Part shown: piece by piece, positions 1 to 5,797 of the stretch | How positions within the stretch are numbered: position 1 is the stretch's first letter | How the letters are laid out: each line of letters begins with the position of its first letter | DNA from: Actinomycetes bacterium | GTDB taxonomy: Bacteria > Actinomycetota > Actinomycetes > Actinomycetales > Beutenbergiaceae | Assembly (NCBI GenBank): GCA_021793935.1 | Contig: JAJYRV010000044.1 | Span: 1-10,348 of the forward strand | Length of the DNA stretch: 10,348 nucleotides | Direction: 5' to 3' | Translations under genes and position numbers: made by a program | The notes under the pieces: model-generated | What the model was told of the DNA's origin: nothing | Database searches by the model: none | Seen by the model: only the letters and a program-made list of their open reading frames with translations

Positions 1-136
1 GGTTGCCGCTCGTGGGCACCTCGCGTTGCTGGCGGTTGGCGAGTGCTTCAGCGATCTTCTGCGGCGCCGAGGCGCGTACTTCGCGTATACGGGTGAAGTC
101 TTCTGCCTGAAGAGCCGGGACGTTGGCGCCGATCAT
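1..136 (-). CDS. Cgl0159-like (beta/alpha)8 aldolase-family protein, 5' end only
   Basis: Reading leftward from an ATG at 136-134, an open frame of 45 codons runs off the window edge. It starts MIGANVPALQAEDF and continues with a helix-like stretch, IREVRASAPQKIAEALANR. The start codon overlaps the stop of the upstream iolC in an ATGA arrangement (133-136), and an AGGA lies about ten bases before it, so translation is probably coupled. The 'IRE-R---P--IAEA---R' pattern resembles my recollection of the N-terminus of the Cgl0159 family, (beta/alpha)8 proteins found beside iolC in actinobacterial inositol clusters. Only the N-terminus is visible, so no catalytic residue can be checked. The reading frame is secure; the family name is a recollection supported mainly by context. 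It would act in the cytoplasm in inositol catabolism. Confidence 0.6.
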   Translation of the reverse strand, partial: MIGANVPALQAEDFTRIREVRASAPQKIAEALANRQQREVPTSGN

Positions 137-1086
137 GCGGAGGGTTTCCTTAGGATCGAATGGATTTCGTCGGTGGTGGGCATCGCTGTGGAGCACTCGT
201 GCCGCGAGGCGACGATCGCGCCGGCAACGTTCGCGAAGCGCAGCGTCTCCTCCAGGCCCCACCCGCGCAACAGTCCCAGGGTCAACGCCCCACCGAAGCC
301 GTCTCCGGCGCCCAGGCCGTTGACCACCTCGACGACGTGGGGCGGGACGACGACGGTCTCATCCGCCGTCTTGGCGAGCACCCCGTCCGGGCCCTGCTTG
401 ACGATCGCGATCTGTACCCCGCGCTCGAGGAGGGCATCGGCGGCGCGAACCGGATCGGTCTCGCCCACCGCGACCTCGCACTCCTCCTGATTCCCGACCG
501 CGACCGTGACGTATTCGAGCGCGGCTTGGATCTGCTCGCGGGCGTGTTGGGTGGAGTCCCAGAACACGGGCCGGTAATCGAGATCGAGGATCGTGTGGGT
601 CTTGCCCTCACGTGCCTTCAAGGCGGTGAAGTGCGACCCGCGGGACGGTTCTTCCGACAGCCCCGTGACCGTCAACCAGAACACTCGGCTCGACCTCACC
701 GCATCGAGGTCGAGGTGTCTTTCTTCGATGTTCAGATCGGGTGCTTTGGGGAAGCGGTAGAAGTAGATGGGAAAGTGGTCCGGTGGGTGGATCTCACAGA
801 AGGTCACCGGCGTGGGGTTGGTGTCATCGATGAAGATGTGGGAGGTGTCCACACCCAGGCGGGCGGCCTCGGCCGTGCAGAATTTGCCGAAGGGGTCGGC
901 GCCGACGCCGGTGATGACGCTAGCGTTCAGCCCGTGCCGTGAGGCGGCGACAGCGACGTTGGTCGCACTTCCGCCTAGGTAGCGCTTGAACGTCTCGACT
1001 TCATCCAGCCCCACTCCCCCTTGCAACGGGTAGAGGTCAATCCCAATCCGGCCCATCGTGAGCACGTCGTAGGGTGAAGACATCAT
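133..1086 (-). CDS. iolC: 5-dehydro-2-deoxygluconokinase (PfkB family)
   Basis: A 317-residue PfkB/ribokinase-family sugar kinase, a normal length for IolC. It phosphorylates 5-dehydro-2-deoxy-D-gluconate with ATP in the cytoplasmic myo-inositol degradation pathway. The N-terminus carries MGRIGIDLYPLQGGVGL, with Asp17 in the substrate-binding position. The first PfkB signature, GGSATN, is at residues 38-43. The second is NGLGAGDGF, with the GAGD anion hole and catalytic base Asp262 at 259-262. The 'GRIGIDLYPLQ' opening is typical of IolC rather than of ribokinase or fructokinase. Two adjacent ATGs (1086-1084 and 1083-1081) could start it and neither has a strong Shine-Dalgarno sequence; I kept the longer form. 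It is transcribed away from the GntR/ABC genes and overlaps the next gene by four bases. A ketodeoxygluconate kinase of the same fold is the main alternative. Confidence 0.88.
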   Translation of the reverse strand: MMSSPYDVLTMGRIGIDLYPLQGGVGLDEVETFKRYLGGSATNVAVAASRHGLNASVITGVGADPFGKFCTAEAARLGVDTSHIFIDDTNPTPVTFCEIHPPDHFPIYFYRFPKAPDLNIEERHLDLDAVRSSRVFWLTVTGLSEEPSRGSHFTALKAREGKTHTILDLDYRPVFWDSTQHAREQIQAALEYVTVAVGNQEECEVAVGETDPVRAADALLERGVQIAIVKQGPDGVLAKTADETVVVPPHVVEVVNGLGAGDGFGGALTLGLLRGWGLEETLRFANVAGAIVASRHECSTAMPTTDEIHSILRKPSA

Positions 1087-1121
1087 TGTTGCACCGCGTT
1101 TCTACTCGTAAACTTGATGAC

Positions 1122-1150
1122 ATCCTAATGTTAGGACAAAAGTCCGTCAA
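1122..1150 (-). promoter_or_regulatory. sigma70-type promoter of iolC
   Basis: On the minus strand a TTGACG hexamer (1150-1145) is followed after exactly 17 bases by TAGGAT (1127-1122). This is close to the TTGACA-N17-TATAAT vegetative consensus. Transcription would begin near 1115, leaving a leader of about 30 bases before the iolC ATG. Hexamers and spacing are seen directly; activity is inferred. Confidence 0.65.
1123..1145. promoter_or_regulatory. palindromic operator candidate in iolC promoter
   Basis: Two overlapping inverted repeats sit inside the iolC promoter. TCCTAA-TG-TTAGGA (1123-1136) is a perfect palindrome covering the -10 hexamer, and GGAC-AAAA-GTCC (1134-1145) fills the spacer up to the -35. 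A protein bound here would block RNA polymerase, so this is a good candidate repressor site. The binder could be the neighbouring GntR protein or an inositol regulator encoded elsewhere; the sequence does not decide. Confidence 0.5.
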
Positions 1151-1438
1151 GGTGAAGCGGGCGGAAATTACTAGGCGCGCCGCCACGCGCACGGCGTGCG
1201 GCCGGGCGCCTCGCCGCGCCGTGAGTTTTCGCCGAGTTGTGCGCGTTCCCGATCCGCCGACCGCGGGATCCTCGACGATGCTACCAGCCGGAACTCCGCC
1301 GGCCCGTGCCTCGCAGCGCGTCGCGGTGCCCCTCACGTTACGCGCCGACCTGCCTCGAGGGGAAGCGGTGTGAGGTTCTGGGCTTTGCTGCGGCGGTTCT
1401 GGTAATTCGCCGCGGCGTTTACCCGGCGCGGATCCCGT

Positions 1439-1454
1439 GAGATGTTAATATCTC
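1439..1454. promoter_or_regulatory. Palindrome GAGATGTTAATATCTC, operator candidate
   Basis: A 16-base near-perfect palindrome with a single mismatched pair (G1444 against T1449), about 105 bases upstream of the GntR start. It is AT-centred in GC-rich surroundings and has the size of a dimeric repressor site. Function is inferred from symmetry and position only. Confidence 0.35.
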
Positions 1455-1496
1455 GTGACAAAGGGTCCGAGAAATAACAAGGCCGTGCTCAGGGTC

Positions 1497-1513
1497 GATC
1501 AAAGGCCTTGATC
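1497..1513. promoter_or_regulatory. Inverted repeat GATCAA-N5-TTGATC before the GntR gene
   Basis: Perfect six-base arms separated by five bases, ending 44 bases before the GntR start codon. This is a position where GntR-family proteins commonly repress their own gene. It may be an autoregulatory operator or a small hairpin in the leader. Confidence 0.35.
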
Positions 1514-1557
1514 AGCGACGGCTGGTAGTACGTAGCGATTGTGAAGAGAGGCTGTTA

Positions 1558-2322
1558 ATGGCGCAGCTCGAGGAGACGGTGCTCCCACTGACCGTTTTTA
1601 TGGATCTCGACCGAAACGGTCCGATTCCCCTGTATTTCCAGATCTCCCAACGACTCGAGCAAGCGATCCACGATGAACTGCTCGTTCCCGGTGCCCGCCT
1701 GGAGAACGAGATCGCGCTCGCGGCGCGCCTGGGCCTGTCCCGCCCAACGATTCGGCGAGCGATCCAGGAGCTCGTCGACAAGGGGATGCTCGTGCGCCGC
1801 CGCGGTGTGGGAACCCAAGTCGTTCAAGGCCGGGTGAACCGCGATGTTGCCCTCACGAGTCTGCATGATGACCTGAAGCGGTCGGGCAAAGAGCCATCCA
1901 CGGTGCTGCTGTCCCACGAGGTGCGCGAGTGCACCGAGGAGGAGGCCGACCGCTTCGCCGTGCCCGCCGGGAGCGAGTGTTTGCAGATCCGGCGGCTCCG
2001 GATGGGCGACGGCGTGCCGTTGGCCATCCTCGAGAACGTGCTCACCCAGGAGCTCCTCGACATCTCGCGGCAGGACCTGGAGAAGTACGGCCTGTATCAG
2101 ATCCTTCGTTCCAAAGGGGTTTCCCTCCGCGTCGCGAAGCAGACGATCGGCGCCCGAGCCGCAACGCAGGAGGAGGCAACGGCCCTCGAGATCGACGAGG
2201 GGGCGCCGGTCCTCACGGTCACCCGAGTCGCCTTCGACAACACCGGTCGGACGATAGAAATGGGGCGGCACTGCTATCGCCCGGACCTGTACTCGTTCGA
2301 GGTCACGCTGGTCGATCGGTAG
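1558..2322 (+). CDS. GntR family (HutC-type) transcriptional regulator with UTRA domain
   Basis: A 254-residue protein of typical HutC-subfamily length. An N-terminal winged helix-turn-helix covers about residues 15-85: PIPLYFQISQRLEQAI, then a helix-turn-helix around ARLGLSRPTIRRAIQELV, then the wing VRRRGVGTQVV. The C-terminal part (about 100-245) is a UTRA ligand-binding domain, recognisable from segments such as ECLQIRRLRM and the ending EMGRHCYRPDLYSFEV. UTRA domains bind small effectors; characterised relatives respond to sugar phosphates, histidine-pathway intermediates or phosphonate-related signals. The start is the ATG at 1558, six bases after GAGAGG; a second in-frame ATG at 1600 would still give an intact DNA-binding domain. 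Its position between iolC and an ABC importer makes both likely targets. The ligand cannot be read from the sequence. Confidence 0.9.
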   Translation: MAQLEETVLPLTVFMDLDRNGPIPLYFQISQRLEQAIHDELLVPGARLENEIALAARLGLSRPTIRRAIQELVDKGMLVRRRGVGTQVVQGRVNRDVALTSLHDDLKRSGKEPSTVLLSHEVRECTEEEADRFAVPAGSECLQIRRLRMGDGVPLAILENVLTQELLDISRQDLEKYGLYQILRSKGVSLRVAKQTIGARAATQEEATALEIDEGAPVLTVTRVAFDNTGRTIEMGRHCYRPDLYSFEVTLVDR

Positions 2323-2506
2323 GGGCGGGGTGCCGGTGGAATCGGCCTCCTGCGCGGGGCGGTCCTCGCGGTAGGGGGTGGTGAGCGCGCGCCGGCGGGC
2401 CGCTCGGGTGCGCGCTGCCAACCCGGTCATGTGCTGCGAGATGGCGCCGTTTAGTAGCGGTCTGGTGGGCATCGTAGGGGTGCGATAAAAGCTTTCGCCG
2501 AGGGGT

Positions 2507-2535
2507 TTGAAACCCACGTCCATATGGTCTAACAT
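2507..2535 (+). promoter_or_regulatory. Promoter candidate for the ABC transporter operon
   Basis: TTGAAA (2507-2512), a 17-base spacer, then TAACAT (2530-2535) fits a vegetative promoter, with four of six -10 positions matching TATAAT. Transcription would start near 2542 and give an untranslated leader of roughly 260 bases, unusually long for this kind of operon. The hexamers are visible; promoter activity is inferred. Confidence 0.45.
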
Positions 2536-2543
2536 ATGTACAT
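2521..2543. promoter_or_regulatory. CATATG repeats and ATGTACAT palindrome, operator candidate
   Basis: CATATG occurs at 2521-2526 and again at 2533-2538, flanking GTCTAA. It is followed by the palindrome ATGTACAT at 2536-2543. The cluster covers the -10 hexamer and presumed start site of the ABC operon promoter. The core TGGTCTAACA resembles the TGGT...AC style of half-sites used by many GntR-family proteins, so the adjacent regulator is the natural candidate binder. This is an inference from symmetry and position. Confidence 0.4.
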
Positions 2544-2717
2544 GCATTCATTGGCGAATCATCGCACGCCCGGTCGGATCCCTGAGGAAGGGGATCGGCG
2601 CCGAGGCGTCGATTTGGTGGCCGCCCTGTTGATAGGTGCCGTTACGGAGGCAACGTGACTAGAACGAATCTCCCTGTGAGGAGCGATCGGCGTTAGGGTC
2701 AACCCCGCCGACGACGC

Positions 2718-2745
2718 AGCGGCTCTGTTCTCCCGTTGAGCCGCT
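2718..2745 (+). other. Leader hairpin upstream of permease gene
   Basis: AGCGGCTC (2718-2725) pairs perfectly with GAGCCGCT (2738-2745) across a 12-base loop, 59 bases before the permease start codon. No T-run follows, so it is not a standard intrinsic terminator. It may be an RNA structure affecting translation or stability of the ABC operon message. Confidence 0.4.
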
Positions 2746-2804
2746 CAAGGGTCGTGAATATCCGCGAAGAGAAGACAGCAACGGTCAAATAAAATTGGAA
2801 AACT

Positions 2805-4640
2805 ATGACGAAAGTCGACAATGACGTGAATCGGAGCGAATCCGCCCCCGCCTTGAAGGGGCGAATAAAATATAAATTGCTTCGCATTGCTAAGGAGCCT
2901 ACGACTGCGGTAGGAATCCTCACGGCTCTGCTGTTCACTTACCTTATTGTCCTGCCGATCATCAGCCTGCTCAGCGACGCGTTTCGGGTGCAGTACGGCG
3001 ACGAGCACCGAGCCGGCCAACCCGTCGGCTCCTTCACTCCGTATTACATACTGCGGATCTTCACCTCTGATGCCGCTTCGAAAACGCTGTGGAAGCCGCT
3101 GCTGAACACCCTGACGATCTCCTTCGGCGCGATCATCATCGCGCTCATCGTCGGTGGGTCGATGGCATGGTTCCTGAGCCGGACGAACATCTGGGGCCGT
3201 AAATGGCTCGCTACGGCACTGATCGTGCCCTACATGCTCCCGGCGTGGACGTTCGCCCTCGCCTGGACCACGGTGTTCAAGAACCGGAAGATGGGGGGAA
3301 CCTACGGCTGGCTCGAATCGATCGGGATCAATCCTCCGGACTGGCTCTCCTACGGCGCGGTCCCGATCATCGTCACGTTGGCGTTGCACTATTCCCCGTT
3401 CGTCATCCTTCTTTTCGGTAACGCTCTGAAGCGGTTCGACTCACAGCTCGAGGACTCCGCCCGAATCCTGGGGGCGGACCGCAAGACGGTCAACCGCAAA
3501 ATCATCCTGCCGCTCATGAAGCCCTCGCTGGTGTCGGCGAGTATCTTGATCTTCGCCAAGGGGCTCGGAGAGTTCGGTGTCGCCTACGTCCTGGGCGTCC
3601 CGGGGAACTACCACGTGCTCGCCACCTCGTTGTACGCGAACATCCAGTCCCGCAACACCGGGGCGGGCGCCGTGCTTGCCGGCGTGATCGTCATCATCGG
3701 TGCGCTTGCGCTGCTCGTCGACGCACGGATGCTGCGCGAAGGCAAACGCTTCGTCACAGTCGGATCGAAGGGAAGCATGAGCCGACTGCGCGACCTGGGA
3801 AGGATGCGCATCCCCGCCTTCGGCGCCGCCCTGACCGTATTCGCCGTGGGTGCTGTGCTGCCGATGTCGGTGCTCTTCCTTTCGACCGTGATGCGCAAGC
3901 CCGCAGACTTCTCGCTCTCGAACTTCACCTCCGAGTTCTGGATCGGCACGAACCTCGATACGATCGCCCTGGAAACCGGGGTACTGGTCACTCCGGCGTT
4001 CTGGGAGGCCGCCTGGAACACGTTGTGGATCGTGGGTCTCGCCGCGATCGTCGCGGGGATCCTCGGGCTGCTCGTCGGCTACGTCGTCGTGAGAACGCCC
4101 GTGAAATTCCTCTCCCAATATGTGCGACAAGTCGCGTTCTTCCCCTACCTGGTACCCGGGATCGCGTTCGCCGCGGCGATGCTTTCGTTGTTCGCCGTCC
4201 AACGCGGACCGATACCTGCCCTGTACGGCACCGGTCTGCTCTTGCTGCTCGCCTACATCGCCGACCAGATGCCCTACGCCTCCCGCGCCGGTATCTCGGC
4301 GATGATGCAACTGGGCAACGACCCGGAGGAAGCCGCGAAGGTGCTCGGAGCGGGATGGTGGCGCCGGATGGCAAGCATCGTCGTCCCGATCCAAAAGAGT
4401 GCGCTGAGCACGGGGGTCCTGCTGCCGTTCATCTCGGGGATCAAAGGCCTGAGCCTCGTGGTCTTGCTGGCGACCCCGGGCACCGACGTGTTAGCAACCT
4501 ATTCCCTGAACCTCGTTGATTACGGATACGACCAGGCCGCCAACGCCGTCGTATTGATGATCGCCATCCTCGCCCTTACCGGCACGCTACTCGGACAAAA
4601 ACTAACAAAGAGCAACCTCGCAGAAGGGTTAGGTGGTTAA
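2805..4640 (+). CDS. ABC transporter permease, fused double domain (Fe3+/sugar-phosphate/phosphonate type)
   Basis: A 611-residue integral membrane protein made of two fused binding-protein-dependent permease domains, as in FbpB/AfuB-type importers. Each half has several membrane helices (first at about residues 35-56) and one cytoplasmic EAA loop that docks the ATPase: EDSARILGADRKTVN at about 216-230 and EEAAKVLGAGWWRRM at about 508-522. A basic linker at about 320-335 joins the halves. Because both halves are in one chain, it should work with a homodimeric ATPase and needs no second permease gene. The ATG at 2805 is fixed by an in-frame TAA just upstream (2790-2792); its ribosome-binding site is weak (GGA at 2797-2799), and the first 30 codons are AT-rich compared with the rest. 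The ATPase gene begins one base after its stop. The family includes importers of ferric iron, hexose phosphates and 2-aminoethylphosphonate, so the substrate is not defined by this subunit. Confidence 0.9.
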   Translation: MTKVDNDVNRSESAPALKGRIKYKLLRIAKEPTTAVGILTALLFTYLIVLPIISLLSDAFRVQYGDEHRAGQPVGSFTPYYILRIFTSDAASKTLWKPLLNTLTISFGAIIIALIVGGSMAWFLSRTNIWGRKWLATALIVPYMLPAWTFALAWTTVFKNRKMGGTYGWLESIGINPPDWLSYGAVPIIVTLALHYSPFVILLFGNALKRFDSQLEDSARILGADRKTVNRKIILPLMKPSLVSASILIFAKGLGEFGVAYVLGVPGNYHVLATSLYANIQSRNTGAGAVLAGVIVIIGALALLVDARMLREGKRFVTVGSKGSMSRLRDLGRMRIPAFGAALTVFAVGAVLPMSVLFLSTVMRKPADFSLSNFTSEFWIGTNLDTIALETGVLVTPAFWEAAWNTLWIVGLAAIVAGILGLLVGYVVVRTPVKFLSQYVRQVAFFPYLVPGIAFAAAMLSLFAVQRGPIPALYGTGLLLLLAYIADQMPYASRAGISAMMQLGNDPEEAAKVLGAGWWRRMASIVVPIQKSALSTGVLLPFISGIKGLSLVVLLATPGTDVLATYSLNLVDYGYDQAANAVVLMIAILALTGTLLGQKLTKSNLAEGLGG

Positions 4641-4641
4641 C

Positions 4642-5751
4642 ATGCCTTCGATCGAACTTCAGAACATCACAAAAAACTATGGTGGCGGCACTCCCAACGC
4701 CGTCGAGGACCTCAATCTGACCATTGAGGACGGCGATTTCATGTGCCTCCTCGGACCCTCGGGTTGTGGGAAGACCACGACGCTGCGGATGATCTGCGGA
4801 CTCGAGAACCCCACCCGGGGAACGATCCGGATCGGCGACCGGGTCGTGGACTCGGTCGAGGACGGGATCTTCGTCCCGCCGGAGCACCGCAGGCTCGGGC
4901 TCGTGTTCCAAAGCTACGCACTGTGGCCCCACCTCAGCGTCTACGACAACGTCGACTTCGGGCTGAAGCTCAAGAAGATCCCGCAGCAGGAACGGAGCCA
5001 GCGCGTCGGGGAGACGATGGAGAAGCTCGGAATCTCGGCGTACGCGAAACGGTACCCCTCGGAGCTCTCCGGCGGTCAGCAACAACGCGTCGCCCTCGCC
5101 CGGATGCTCGCGATCAACCCGGAGATCCTTCTCCTCGATGAGCCCTTGTCCAACCTCGACGCCCGGCTGCGCCTGGAGATGCGCACGGAACTCAAACGCA
5201 TTCACGAGGAGTTCAATACCACCGTGGTGTTCGTTACCCACGACCAATGGGAGGCGATGACCCTGGCCACGCGTATCGCCGTCCTCAATGAAGGGGAGCT
5301 CCAACAGGTCGACACTCCGGTGAACATCTACGAGAACCCGAGCAACCAGTACATCGCCGAGTTCGTCGGGAACCCGCCGATCAACCTGCTGGAGGCCCCG
5401 GCGCTCACGAGTGCCGAGATCGATAGTCAGATCACGCAGCGGTTAAGCGGTCTCGGCGGGGATCAGGCCGCGGCGACGGTGGGGATCCGGCCCGAAGACA
5501 TCACCGTCTCCTACTCTCCGAACGAGGGGAGGAGCGATGCCTTAACAGTCAACTGCCGGATCGATGCGGTTCTTCCTACGGGAGGGAACTGGATCATCGA
5601 ATTGAGCACCAAGTACGGGAAGCTTTTCGCGGTAGCCCAGAATATCAACGGCTTGAAACCCGACACCGACGCGTATGCGAGCGTTCGGCTAGACAACCTG
5701 AAAATGTTTGATTCCAGCGGCGTTAATCTGAGCGCACTCGCCGCCGTTTAA
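4642..5751 (+). CDS. ABC transporter ATP-binding protein
   Basis: A 369-residue ATPase that powers the importer from the cytoplasmic face. All nucleotide-binding motifs are intact: Walker A GPSGCGKT (38-45), a Q-loop in LVFQSYALWPHLS, the signature LSGGQ (142-146), Walker B ILLLDE (162-167), a D-loop SNLDA and switch His200 in VTHD. The C-terminal third, including TVGIRPEDITVS, is a TOBE domain typical of the polyamine/iron/sugar importer group. I chose the ATG at 4642, preceded by AGGTGG (4631-4636), over an in-frame GTG at 4633 that would overlap the permease gene. The permease stop ends at 4640, so the two are almost certainly cotranscribed and translationally coupled. Automatic tools may call it FbpC or spermidine/putrescine PotA; substrate cannot be inferred from the ATPase. 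Confidence 0.92.
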   Translation: MPSIELQNITKNYGGGTPNAVEDLNLTIEDGDFMCLLGPSGCGKTTTLRMICGLENPTRGTIRIGDRVVDSVEDGIFVPPEHRRLGLVFQSYALWPHLSVYDNVDFGLKLKKIPQQERSQRVGETMEKLGISAYAKRYPSELSGGQQQRVALARMLAINPEILLLDEPLSNLDARLRLEMRTELKRIHEEFNTTVVFVTHDQWEAMTLATRIAVLNEGELQQVDTPVNIYENPSNQYIAEFVGNPPINLLEAPALTSAEIDSQITQRLSGLGGDQAAATVGIRPEDITVSYSPNEGRSDALTVNCRIDAVLPTGGNWIIELSTKYGKLFAVAQNINGLKPDTDAYASVRLDNLKMFDSSGVNLSALAAV

Positions 5752-5797
5752 ATCTGACCTTGAGCTAGTGCTCAATCTGAAAAAGGAGAAGACAGCG

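Larger units (their letters stand above)
1151..1557. other. Intergenic region between iolC and the GntR gene
   Basis: This is the rest of the 471-base divergent spacer. The stretch 1174-1220 is very GC-rich and self-complementary (GGCGCG at 1174-1179 against CGCGCC at 1215-1220, with an inner CACGC/GCGTG pair). The part 1221-1438 holds only short open frames with no ribosome-binding site or recognisable product, and I see nothing functional there. From 1439 the composition turns AT-richer and contains the two palindromes listed separately. I found no convincing -35/-10 pair for the GntR gene. Its ribosome-binding site is GAGAGG at 1546-1551. Confidence 0.5.
2323..2804. other. Long intergenic region ahead of the ABC operon
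   Basis: 482 bases between the GntR stop and the permease start. The first 130 bases are very GC-rich, with a 7-bp inverted repeat (AGCGCGC 2384-2390, GCGCGCT 2410-2416) but no T-run. From about 2440 the composition becomes mixed and holds a promoter candidate (2507-2535), CATATG repeats, a GATCCC/GGGATC hairpin (2577-2596) and a stronger hairpin (2718-2745). A 13-codon frame, GTG at 2655 to TAG at 2696, follows a perfect CGGAGG at 2645-2650 and could be a leader peptide, but it resembles nothing I know. The minus strand is open throughout 2323-2523, without a ribosome-binding site. Confidence 0.5.

Noticed and set aside
160..942. Long plus-strand frame inside iolC
   Set aside because: It is antisense to a confidently identified PfkB kinase and shows no protein motif or ribosome-binding site.
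1237..1440. Short plus-strand frames in the iolC-GntR spacer
   Set aside because: Arg/Pro-rich translations typical of noncoding GC-rich DNA, with no start signals.
2384..2416. AGCGCGC/GCGCGCT inverted repeat as the GntR terminator
   Set aside because: Only seven base pairs with a 19-base loop in very GC-rich DNA and no T-run; too weak to call a terminator.
1555..2547. A 330-codon open frame on the minus strand across the GntR gene
   Set aside because: It is the codon-aligned antisense of a clear GntR-UTRA gene, a common artefact in high-GC DNA, and its product resembles no family. Only its upstream part is kept as a low-interest observation.
2769..5796. GAGAAGACAGC occurring before both the permease (2769-2779) and binding-protein (5786-5796) genes
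   Set aside because: An exact 11-base repeat is expected several times by chance in 10 kb, and only the second copy is positioned as a ribosome-binding site.
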